IMG/VR virus record: IMGVR_UViG_3300035666_000004
Span: 57,825-121,824 of that record
DNA length: 64,000 nucleotides
Origin: a virus
Direction: 5' to 3' (one strand)
Within the stretch, counting starts at the first letter, position 1; every line of letters starts with the position of its first letter. Below are positions 8,513-13,674 of this stretch, one piece after another. A program made the position numbers and the translations under genes. Below the pieces are notes generated by a model. It was not told the DNA's origin, ran no database searches, and saw nothing but the letters and a program-made list of their open reading frames with translations.

Positions 8513-8691
8513 AGAAACATATTCACATGGACGACATGTTTTATATAAAAATGCATACAGCCATAAAGTCTAGATTAGATGATAGTTTGTACGATAGATT
8601 GTATTTTATATTTTTAGACGACAAGATGAATTGCATTAGGCGTGAATTGAGAAGACATATAGCAAATTCTCTCGTAAGATGGCACAGATGA
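8509..8691 (+). CDS. Tetrad-family small protein, array member 5
   Basis: 60 aa with a deviant start (MKKHIHM, His for Arg4). Residues 4-55 nevertheless keep hydrophobics at every fourth position with one exception (units such as KSRL, DDSL, YDRL, RREL, RRHI). ATGA overlaps on both sides. Function unknown. Confidence 0.75.
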   Translation: MKKHIHMDDMFYIKMHTAIKSRLDDSLYDRLYFIFLDDKMNCIRRELRRHIANSLVRWHR

Positions 8692-8867
8692 GAAAACGAG
8701 AATTTATTGAAAAAAATTTTCATGAAAAAATCTATGAAAAATACCACGATCAACTTGATGCAAATTTGCATTTTAAATTACACCAAAAAATATACCACGA
8801 ACTACGTGAAGACATTTATTGGGAATTATATAAACAAGTTAGGAACATAGTAGCTAATTGGAGCTAA
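8688..8867 (+). CDS. Tetrad-family small protein, array member 6
   Basis: 59 aa, starting MRKREFI. I chose the ATG at 8688, which overlaps the previous stop, over an in-frame ATG at 8679. Residues 4-55 are thirteen unbroken xxx-hydrophobic units (for example HDQL, DANL, HFKL, HQKI, YHEL). Function unknown. Confidence 0.8.
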   Translation: MRKREFIEKNFHEKIYEKYHDQLDANLHFKLHQKIYHELREDIYWELYKQVRNIVANWS

Positions 8868-8868
8868 T

Positions 8869-9054
8869 GTGAAGAAACGTAAGCAATTAGATAAATTCTT
8901 TTTCAGAACACGAATGAGGTTGAATAAAGACATACCATTTCGTTTATATTCTAGTGGCCGCGTAAATCATTATATTGATTCATCTTTGACAAACAATTCT
9001 GTATGTAGCGGTATTATATTGTTAATTAAATCAGAAATCGAGGGCGAAGAATGA
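8869..9054 (+). CDS. Tetrad-family small protein, array member 7
   Basis: 61 aa, GTG start (MKKRKQL) one base after the previous stop; the ATG one base earlier would read straight into TGA. The tetrad register breaks after residue 11. The C-terminus is acidic (KSEIEGEE), which also supplies an A/G-rich site for the next start. Function unknown. Confidence 0.75.
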   Translation: MKKRKQLDKFFFRTRMRLNKDIPFRLYSSGRVNHYIDSSLTNNSVCSGIILLIKSEIEGEE

Positions 9055-9263
9055 GGAAGAGGGAGAGGGCCAACCTTCAGGTTAGAAGGTTAGTAGATTA
9101 CATACCATGCGATATACTTACGGCTGGGTTAACAAGCAGAATCAGCTTTAAAGCCGCTGATATGTATGATATACTTAAAGTGGGTATTATTAATAGGCTT
9201 ATACATTGCATACAAGACTATGATTCAAAAAAGGCATCAAATGAGGCGAAGAGAAATACTTAA
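9051..9263 (+). CDS. Tetrad-family small protein, array member 8
   Basis: 70 aa, MRKRERA start with ATGA overlap. Hydrophobics at residues 7, 11, 15, 23, 27, 31, 47 and 51 keep the register, with small or polar residues at others. Its last 23 bases overlap member 9 in another frame. Function unknown. Confidence 0.7.
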   Translation: MRKRERANLQVRRLVDYIPCDILTAGLTSRISFKAADMYDILKVGIINRLIHCIQDYDSKKASNEAKRNT

Positions 9264-9450
9264 CCAGCAGTTTTATATTTGGAACGAAAGCCAATGGATT
9301 GATAAGCTTTGGTATCAACTTGGAAGCGAGAGAACTAAGGTATTGATACCATTTATTAAAAACCATATTGGTGTTGAACTTAAAGAACAGATATATGGAC
9401 AGCTTAAGTGTAATTTGAGATTACATGTAAGAAATACTGAAGGGATTTAA
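9241..9450 (+). CDS. Tetrad-family small protein, array member 9
   Basis: 69 aa. The start is taken at the ATG giving MRRREIL; it lies inside the tail of member 8. Residues 4-63 are mostly in register (WYQL, TKVL, KNHI, GVEL, KEQI, YGQL, KCNL, RLHV). It ends LRLHVRNTEGI, a clear form of the C-terminal motif. Function unknown. Confidence 0.75.
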   Translation: MRRREILNQQFYIWNESQWIDKLWYQLGSERTKVLIPFIKNHIGVELKEQIYGQLKCNLRLHVRNTEGI

Positions 9451-9451
9451 G

Positions 9452-9631
9452 ATGATAAAAAGAATTCCTATTTCTAGTGAAAAGATTAGCGATAAGCTTT
9501 TTGATATGGTGTATAGTCAACCTTATTATGGAATGCGAAAGCGTATTCGTAATCAACTTAGTGTTAAGCTCAGTAACCAATTATATCAGGAATTGATTTT
9601 GCCTATTGCCTATCAAAAGAGGGTTAATTAA
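9452..9631 (+). CDS. Tetrad-family small protein, array member 10 (RIP variant)
   Basis: 59 aa. The start MIKRIPI resembles member 13 (MVKRIPL), so the two form a subgroup. Units RKRI, RNQL, SVKL, SNQL, YQEL occupy residues 29-48, shifted by one from the usual register. Its last codons and the intergenic bases belong to a 33-bp direct repeat. Function unknown. Confidence 0.75.
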   Translation: MIKRIPISSEKISDKLFDMVYSQPYYGMRKRIRNQLSVKLSNQLYQELILPIAYQKRVN

Positions 9632-9649
9632 TATGAAAAAGCGAAAACA
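9617..9649 (+). repeat. 33-bp direct repeat, left copy
   Basis: Perfectly identical to 9867-9899, 250 bases away. Each copy spans the last codons of one gene (ending KRVN), the stop, and the first six codons of the next (MKKRKQ). The two copies bracket exactly one gene cassette. Confidence 0.9.
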
Positions 9650-9881
9650 GTTGGAGAATCAGTTCGGGTATCAGTTGGGGTATGAGTCGGTGAATCAGTT
9701 GGTGAATCAGTTGAGGTATCAGTTGGTGTATCAGTTGGTGTATCAGTTGGTGTATCAGTTGGAGAATCAGTTGGTGAATCAGTTGGAGAATCAGTTGAGG
9801 TATCAGTTGAGGTATCAGTTGAGGGATCAGTTGGTGAATCAGTTGAGAAAAACTGAAACTGTTTACAAGAGGGTTAATTAA
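9633..9881 (+). CDS. Tetrad-family protein made of 16 near-identical four-residue repeats, array member 11
   Basis: 82 aa. After MKKRKQLE the protein is sixteen tetrads (residues 9-72) of the type YQLV, YQLR, NQLV, NQLE, DQLV, then KTETVYKRVN. The DNA is a 12-bp tandem repeat with few differences, so this gene is a recently expanded version of the repeat that other members show in diverged form. The ATG at 9633 gives the family start; an upstream in-frame ATG at 9606 lies in the previous gene and is rejected. It could bind a repetitive partner or act as an expandable decoy, but there is no direct evidence for either. Confidence 0.85.
   Translation: MKKRKQLENQFGYQLGYESVNQLVNQLRYQLVYQLVYQLVYQLENQLVNQLENQLRYQLRYQLRDQLVNQLRKTETVYKRVN
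9657..9848 (+). repeat. Sixteen tandem 12-bp coding repeats
   Basis: Consensus TATCAGTTGGTG with variants starting AATCAG or GATCAG and ending GAG, AGG or GGG. The unit is a multiple of three, so gain or loss of units keeps the frame and changes the protein by four residues. Confidence 0.95.
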
Positions 9882-9899
9882 TATGAAAAAGCGAAAACA
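9867..9899 (+). repeat. 33-bp direct repeat, right copy
   Basis: Identical to 9617-9649. Recombination between the copies would delete or duplicate the gene at 9633-9881 while leaving both junction reading frames intact. Confidence 0.9.
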
Positions 9900-10065
9900 A
9901 ATTGCAGACATATCATTTAATGTTTTCAGAGAAGCATTTATTACACAGATTTATAAAAAAAGTGACTTAAAGTATAATTGCATAATTGATGAGCAACTGA
10001 CCTCTAAATTAGTAAATCAGACTCTTGGATATCAAATACGATACTTGATTATAGGTTTGTTCTAA
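9883..10065 (+). CDS. Tetrad-family small protein, array member 12
   Basis: 60 aa. MKKRKQI start identical in DNA to member 11 because of the 33-bp repeat, but the body is unrelated to the YQLV repeats. Units RKQI, FNVF, REAF, ITQI, NCII, DEQL, TSKL are in register. The C-terminus is hydrophobic (IRYLIIGLF). Function unknown. Confidence 0.75.
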   Translation: MKKRKQIADISFNVFREAFITQIYKKSDLKYNCIIDEQLTSKLVNQTLGYQIRYLIIGLF

Positions 10066-10245
10066 ATGGTTAAAAGAATCCCACTCAAAGACGGATTATA
10101 TGTTAAAATAGACAGTGCTTTTAACTGCCAGTTAGAGTACAAAGTCTATACGCTGCTTCGTGAAAAGCTTTTCGTTGTTCTTTGGGACGAAATTAGGGAT
10201 CAACTTGAAAGAAATGTCAGAATATCTTTAAAAAACAGGGCATAA
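10066..10245 (+). CDS. Tetrad-family small protein, array member 13 (RIP variant)
   Basis: 59 aa (MVKRIPLKDGLYVKI...), not separated from the previous stop. Residues 4-55 are thirteen tetrads without exception, including NCQL, EYKV, REKL, WDEI, RDQL, ERNV. Same N-terminal subgroup as member 10. Function unknown. Confidence 0.8.
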   Translation: MVKRIPLKDGLYVKIDSAFNCQLEYKVYTLLREKLFVVLWDEIRDQLERNVRISLKNRA

Positions 10246-10246
10246 G

Positions 10247-10420
10247 ATGAGGAAAAGAGAGCAGATTGATAACATTTTATTTGTTCAATTTACAGATGTG
10301 CTTAAAGACTCATTTGGGGACAATGTAAGCATGCCATTTTTTTATAAGATAATGCTGGCATTACAAGGGGAATTAGTTGGCGAACTTTATAGACAATTAG
10401 AATCACAGGTGTTGAGATGA
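10247..10420 (+). CDS. Tetrad-family small protein, array member 14
   Basis: 57 aa, MRKREQIDNI start, one base after the previous stop. Residues 4-55 are thirteen perfect tetrads (FVQF, TDVL, KDSF, QGEL, VGEL, YRQL and so on). The first ten residues are nearly the same as member 26, evidence for copying between distant positions in the array. Function unknown. Confidence 0.85.
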   Translation: MRKREQIDNILFVQFTDVLKDSFGDNVSMPFFYKIMLALQGELVGELYRQLESQVLR

Positions 10421-10614
10421 AGAAACGAGAACAACTGATAACTAACTTATATTTTAAATTTTATAAGAAATATAACGATTTGCCAAATGAGGAAACTTTT
10501 GATATAATCAACGGAGAACTTGGCGATAAGTTAAATAGACAGATTTGGTATCCTGTTCGTGGGGAGTTATTCGATCAACTTTATTGTCATACTATTAAGA
10601 AAGAAGCGAAATGA
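10417..10614 (+). CDS. Tetrad-family small protein, array member 15
   Basis: 65 aa, MKKREQL start, ATGA overlap. In register from residue 4 to 59 with two exceptions (NDLP, NEET); later units are NGEL, GDKL, NRQI, WYPV, RGEL, FDQL. Function unknown. Confidence 0.8.
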   Translation: MKKREQLITNLYFKFYKKYNDLPNEETFDIINGELGDKLNRQIWYPVRGELFDQLYCHTIKKEAK

Positions 10615-10820
10615 AAAAACGAGTTCAAATACCTGGGCATCTTGGTGACAAATTGTGGGAACAACTGGCTTACACCATGAGCGGTCAATTAAGATTCAAG
10701 CTTAAAATGGTTTTAGCAAACTCTAGTTTAGTTGATGAATATGACACTGCTGCGGCGCATTGCCACCTTAGAAAAAATGTTTATTGCCACCTTAGATTTA
10801 ACAGTGGGATTAGAAAATGA
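10611..10820 (+). CDS. Tetrad-family small protein, array member 16
   Basis: 69 aa. The start MKKRVQIP is shared with the gene at 46707, about 36 kb away. Eight clean tetrads (RVQI, PGHL, GDKL, WEQL, AYTM, SGQL, RFKL, KMVL), then a tail with a duplicated CHLR-type motif (AHCHLRKNVYCHLRF). ATGA overlap. Function unknown. Confidence 0.8.
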   Translation: MKKRVQIPGHLGDKLWEQLAYTMSGQLRFKLKMVLANSSLVDEYDTAAAHCHLRKNVYCHLRFNSGIRK

Positions 10821-10987
10821 GACAACGCGATCAAATATATAGACATTTTTCTTCGCATTTAGATTATGAACTAAAGTGTTTGTATAGAAATCAATTTGAT
10901 GAGTGGTTGTTTTATCATATTGGGCGAAACATAGGAAATACTGTCAAGTATGATCTTATTAATTTGCAGGAATTGTTGGGAAAATGA
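10817..10987 (+). CDS. Tetrad-family small protein, array member 17
   Basis: 56 aa, the shortest member. MRQRDQI start with ATGA overlap. Units RDQI, YRHF, SSHL, DYEL, RNQF, DEWL, FYHI, GRNI, GNTV, KYDL are in register. Function unknown. Confidence 0.75.
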   Translation: MRQRDQIYRHFSSHLDYELKCLYRNQFDEWLFYHIGRNIGNTVKYDLINLQELLGK

Positions 10988-11175
10988 GAAAGCGCGAAGA
11001 AATAAGTGTTATAAACAGCATAGACCAGATTTCTAGAAACAAAATGCTTATTCAAGTAGGTACGCCTGTACGTAATCAGATTGTTAGCAGATTGCGCGAC
11101 AATCTTTTAAATGAACTATTAGACCAACTGTATATGCATACGGCTTATTACCTCAATGAGAGGGTGACAAAATGA
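10984..11175 (+). CDS. Tetrad-family small protein, array member 18
   Basis: 63 aa, MRKREEI start. After a two-residue shift, residues 18-57 read RNKM, LIQV, GTPV, RNQI, VSRL, RDNL, LNEL, LDQL and on. ATGA overlaps on both sides. Function unknown. Confidence 0.8.
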   Translation: MRKREEISVINSIDQISRNKMLIQVGTPVRNQIVSRLRDNLLNELLDQLYMHTAYYLNERVTK

Positions 11176-11369
11176 AAAAAAGGATTGAGATTGATTCCAT
11201 GGTTTTTGATAAGATTCAGGAGCATCTTTTTAATTTTTATTTCGATAAGAGAATTGATCGGTCGCTATACAAGAAATTCTTAGATGATCTTGAGGAATCT
11301 GACGCAAACAATTCCGTCAATCTTATAATGTCGGCAGTAATTTGGCGCATTGAAAGGGAAACACTATGA
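11172..11369 (+). CDS. Tetrad-family small protein, array member 19
   Basis: 65 aa, MKKRIEI start. Five N-terminal tetrads (RIEI, DSMV, FDKI, QEHL, FNFY), then a one-residue shift and DRSL, YKKF, LDDL. The end is IWRIERETL. ATGA overlaps. Function unknown. Confidence 0.75.
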   Translation: MKKRIEIDSMVFDKIQEHLFNFYFDKRIDRSLYKKFLDDLEESDANNSVNLIMSAVIWRIERETL

Positions 11370-11563
11370 AAAAACGTGATCAAATTAACTATCAACTTTA
11401 TGAGCTATACTTTGAATTTAATAAACTGTATCCAAAGTTATCATCAACAAATGATTATTACGTAATTAATACTGCAACAAGAACAGCACTTTATGATATG
11501 TTTTACGGTGAAATTAGATGGCATCTTAAAGGTTTTGTGAGAGATTTTAAGGGTTTGTCATGA
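11366..11563 (+). CDS. Tetrad-family small protein, array member 20
   Basis: 65 aa, MKKRDQINYQL start. The N-terminal tetrads are followed by a Tyr-rich spacer and a second run near the C-terminus (LYDMF, YGEI, RWHL, KGFV). ATGA overlaps. Function unknown. Confidence 0.8.
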   Translation: MKKRDQINYQLYELYFEFNKLYPKLSSTNDYYVINTATRTALYDMFYGEIRWHLKGFVRDFKGLS

Positions 11564-11754
11564 TAAAGCGTAAGCAGATTAACGACAAAGTACATAGTAG
11601 ACTACTCAAAGTGTGCTTTTCTAAATTAAAATTACCCAACAATGTTTACTTCGCAATTCATGACAGGCTTACTGAAAAACTATATGAAATTAGTTGGGGG
11701 CAGATTAGAAGCAAGGTTTACGACGAAATACATATGATAAGTAAAGTGAATTAA
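11560..11754 (+). CDS. Tetrad-family small protein, array member 21
   Basis: 64 aa, MIKRKQI start. Units RKQI, NDKV, HSRL, LKVC, FSKL, a break at a Pro-Asn pair, then HDRL, TEKL, WGQI, RSKV, YDEI in a new register. Function unknown. Confidence 0.8.
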   Translation: MIKRKQINDKVHSRLLKVCFSKLKLPNNVYFAIHDRLTEKLYEISWGQIRSKVYDEIHMISKVN

Positions 11755-11755
11755 A

Positions 11756-11947
11756 ATGACTAAAAGATATCAATTAACAGACAGATTATATACCAGCGTA
11801 CTAAGAGTATACATGCCGTCCTCTTCTTGGGTATATGACATGCTGCTTGATGAAATTTATAATCCCATTTATTTACAACTTAGGGATCAACTTAGAGAAC
11901 ACGTTCGCAACAGTATCGAATCGTTAAAGCAAAGTGAACTAAAATGA
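11756..11947 (+). CDS. Tetrad-family small protein, array member 22
   Basis: 63 aa, MTKRYQL start, one base after the previous stop. Units RYQL, TDRL, YTSV, a short Ser-rich break, then YDML, LDEI, YNPI, YLQL, RDQL, REHV, RNSI. Function unknown. Confidence 0.8.
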   Translation: MTKRYQLTDRLYTSVLRVYMPSSSWVYDMLLDEIYNPIYLQLRDQLREHVRNSIESLKQSELK

Positions 11948-12141
11948 TTAAAAGAGAGCAGATCGACAGCCAGATAGATATTATATTATATGCATACGTT
12001 GATGAACAAATTTATTATCAATTGGATAAGCTTTTTGAAAATTTCTTGAGAGAAGAGCTTGATGACCAATTATATACGGAGCTTGATATAAATCTTCGTC
12101 TTGAGCTGTACAGATATCTAAATAATGGGGTATTAAGATGA
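11944..12141 (+). CDS. Tetrad-family small protein, array member 23
   Basis: 65 aa, MIKREQIDSQI start. Fifteen tetrads in one register from residue 4 to 63 (DEQI, YYQL, REEL, DDQL, YTEL, DINL, RLEL, YRYL). One of the most regular members. ATGA overlaps. Function unknown. Confidence 0.85.
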   Translation: MIKREQIDSQIDIILYAYVDEQIYYQLDKLFENFLREELDDQLYTELDINLRLELYRYLNNGVLR

Positions 12142-12323
12142 AGAAGAGAGAATGTTTAGAGATGAAATTAGGTGATAAACTAGCTTTCAAATATTATAAT
12201 GAGTTACAAGATGGCCAACACCATTTAATATACGCTCATGTAAAAAAAACTCTCGTGAAAGAGGTTCACCAAAATGTTAGAACTCAGCTAAGTGCCTATC
12301 TGAGAGCAGAGGTACCAAAGTGA
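12138..12323 (+). CDS. Tetrad-family small protein, array member 24
   Basis: 61 aa, MKKRECL start. Fourteen tetrads with one exception (QDGQ); units include EMKL, GDKL, YNEL, VKEV, HQNV, RTQL, SAYL, RAEV. ATGA overlap in front. Function unknown. Confidence 0.8.
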   Translation: MKKRECLEMKLGDKLAFKYYNELQDGQHHLIYAHVKKTLVKEVHQNVRTQLSAYLRAEVPK

Positions 12324-12541
12324 TAAAACGCGAGCAGATTGATAGTCATATATATACTTTTATCTATGATGATTTATACAATCAGCTATATGGTCAAATT
12401 AGCGTCACGTGCGGTAAATGGACATTTGACTATGTTTACAGTAGTTTAACTTTGCAGTATTATAACTTATCATCAGATGGCCAGTACAGCTCTTTGGTAA
12501 ACATCGTTTTAACTGATCTAGAGAAAAAGGTGTTGAAATGA
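12320..12541 (+). CDS. Tetrad-family small protein, array member 25
   Basis: 73 aa, GTG start (MIKREQIDSHI) overlapping the previous stop. The N-terminus is almost that of member 23. Units YTFI, YDDL, YNQL, YGQI lead into a more polar middle, then YSSL, VNIV, LTDL, EKKV. Function unknown. Confidence 0.8.
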   Translation: MIKREQIDSHIYTFIYDDLYNQLYGQISVTCGKWTFDYVYSSLTLQYYNLSSDGQYSSLVNIVLTDLEKKVLK

Positions 12542-12717
12542 GAAAAAGAGAGCAGATTGACAACACATTGGATGACAATATAAGAGACATTTTGAATGTC
12601 AGCTTGGGCTCTAACTTTAGAAATCAAATGTTTTCACGTATTTATAGAAATGTTAGCGCAAGGGCTGATCTGCTACATTTTATATATTACTATATAAGTA
12701 CACAAAAGGTTAAATAA
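12538..12717 (+). CDS. Tetrad-family small protein, array member 26
   Basis: 59 aa, MRKREQIDNT start closely matching member 14. Nine tetrads in register (DDNI, RDIL, NVSL, GSNF, RNQM, FSRI, YRNV), then an aromatic C-terminal stretch. Its TAA overlaps the next ATG by one base. Function unknown. Confidence 0.8.
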   Translation: MRKREQIDNTLDDNIRDILNVSLGSNFRNQMFSRIYRNVSARADLLHFIYYYISTQKVK

Positions 12718-12917
12718 TGAGGAAAAGAGTACAGATAGACAGACAAATTAATGAGAATCTCAGAGACCCTTTTTACGTAAAGCTTAGTAATCAATTTAAT
12801 TATTATGCTTACAATGACATTAGGTCTAACCTATACCCAGAACTTTTCTTGATTGTATACGATCAATTATATAATAATATATATTATGTCATGAGAGAAT
12901 TGGTAGTGTCAAAATGA
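12717..12917 (+). CDS. Tetrad-family small protein, array member 27
   Basis: 66 aa, MRKRVQI start. Residues 4-63 are fifteen tetrads without a break (DRQI, NENL, RDPF, YVKL, SNQF, RSNL, YPEL, YDQL, YNNI). Function unknown. Confidence 0.85.
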   Translation: MRKRVQIDRQINENLRDPFYVKLSNQFNYYAYNDIRSNLYPELFLIVYDQLYNNIYYVMRELVVSK

Positions 12918-13159
12918 AAAAGCGAGATCGGTTACTAGATAACACAATGAGTCGGTTAATAGATCTTTTAGAAGACAGGCTTGAGAATAAGATAGTGGAT
13001 TATTTGGGTTGTCAGTTAGATGATAAGTTATATTATGAGTTTAGAAGTGAGTTAAGAATTAAGTTTTATGATCGGTTAGTAGATCAAATGAATAATCAAC
13101 TAAGACATCATTTAAGGACGCAAGTATATGGAGTCGAGAGAAAACATAGAAATATTTGA
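12914..13159 (+). CDS. Tetrad-family protein with 17 in-register tetrads, array member 28
   Basis: 81 aa, MKKRDRL start, ATGA overlap. Residues 4-71 are seventeen consecutive units with a hydrophobic fourth residue in all but LDNT: MSRL, IDLL, EDRL, ENKI, VDYL, GCQL, DDKL, YYEF, RSEL, RIKF, YDRL and so on, ending with a basic tail. Unlike member 11 the units are all different, so the four-residue spacing is kept by selection rather than by recent repeat expansion. Its last 32 bases overlap member 29. Function unknown. Confidence 0.85.
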   Translation: MKKRDRLLDNTMSRLIDLLEDRLENKIVDYLGCQLDDKLYYEFRSELRIKFYDRLVDQMNNQLRHHLRTQVYGVERKHRNI

Positions 13160-13307
13160 TTATACTCGTATAATAATGAGATCGTCATATTTTTCTTCTA
13201 ACAAAATTATATTTGAAACAGATCAAAAGCTCATGTGTATGCTAATTCCATTTTTTCTAGAAATGAGGCAGCAAATCAGGGAGCATATTACGGGCAATTG
13301 CAAATGA
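13128..13307 (+). CDS. Divergent tetrad-family small protein, array member 29
   Basis: 59 aa (MESRENIEIFDYTRI...). The N-terminus lacks the first Lys pair but keeps R-x-N-I at residues 4-7. The C-terminal part FFLEMRQQIREHI matches the family pattern. The length (59 aa) and the ATGA junction with member 30 support it as a real gene, although it overlaps member 28 by 32 bases. Confidence 0.6.
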   Translation: MESRENIEIFDYTRIIMRSSYFSSNKIIFETDQKLMCMLIPFFLEMRQQIREHITGNCK

Positions 13308-13483
13308 AGAAACGTAAACAGATTTTCTTGAAGGAATATAACCGCGTATTTACTAAAATGGGTATGCCACTTCCGTCTTCAGTTGAAGAGGCGGTAGAAA
13401 CTCAGTTAAAAGATAAGCTTAGGGATGAATTGTTACACCAACTTAGGCTTCACGTTAAAACCCATTTAATGGAAATGAAATGA
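13304..13483 (+). CDS. Tetrad-family small protein, array member 30
   Basis: 59 aa. The ATG at 13304 (MKKRKQI) overlaps the previous stop; an in-frame ATG 69 bases upstream is rejected. Thirteen tetrads with one exception (FLKE): ETQL, KDKL, RDEL, LHQL, RLHV, KTHL at the end. Function unknown. Confidence 0.8.
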   Translation: MKKRKQIFLKEYNRVFTKMGMPLPSSVEEAVETQLKDKLRDELLHQLRLHVKTHLMEMK

Positions 13484-13674
13484 TTAAAAGAAAAATGATA
13501 CAATACAATTTTAAGACTTTGTTCCACGATTGCCTGTATTCTCAACTTGAGCCAATATTGTATCATAGGCTAAGAGACAGCTTAAACCATAAGCTTCAGC
13601 ACTATACGCATAACCCACTTAAGATAGAGCTTTACTATCACATGAATGAAAAGAAAAGCTCCAATTCTAATTAA
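13480..13674 (+). CDS. Tetrad-family small protein, array member 31 (last)
   Basis: 64 aa, MIKRKMI start. Thirteen tetrads with one exception (QYNF, KTLF, HDCL, YSQL, EPIL, YHRL, RDSL, NHKL, KIEL). Its TAA overlaps the TAA of the minus-strand baseplate gene (TTAA shared). No terminator hairpin is visible between them. Function unknown. Confidence 0.8.
   Translation: MIKRKMIQYNFKTLFHDCLYSQLEPILYHRLRDSLNHKLQHYTHNPLKIELYYHMNEKKSSNSN

Larger units (their letters stand above)
7746..13674 (+). repeat. Array of 31 tandem paralogous small genes (tetrad-repeat family)
   Basis: Thirty-one consecutive plus-strand genes of 56-82 aa fill this stretch with almost no spacers. Most start M-[KR]-K-R-x-Q-[IL]; after that, residues 7, 11, 15 and so on are hydrophobic in most members, giving a strict four-residue repeat. 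Many end in L-[RY]-x-[HQ]-[VIL]-R. About twenty junctions are ATGA or TAATG overlaps, implying coupled translation of one long transcript from the promoter at 7461. The bodies are highly diverged although the start is conserved. The Arg at residue 4 is written CGC, CGA, CGT, AGA and AGG in different copies, so the protein rather than a DNA motif is conserved. Confidence 0.85.

Noticed and set aside
9657-9848. Repeat array as a possible CRISPR
   Set aside because: The units are contiguous 12-bp coding repeats without unique spacers, and no cas genes are nearby. The same holds for the 45-bp repeats at 41746-42060.
9624-9911. Open minus-strand frame of 95 codons opposite the 12-bp repeat gene
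   Set aside because: The repeat has no stop in this antisense frame simply because its unit lacks one; there is no ribosome site, promoter or family similarity.
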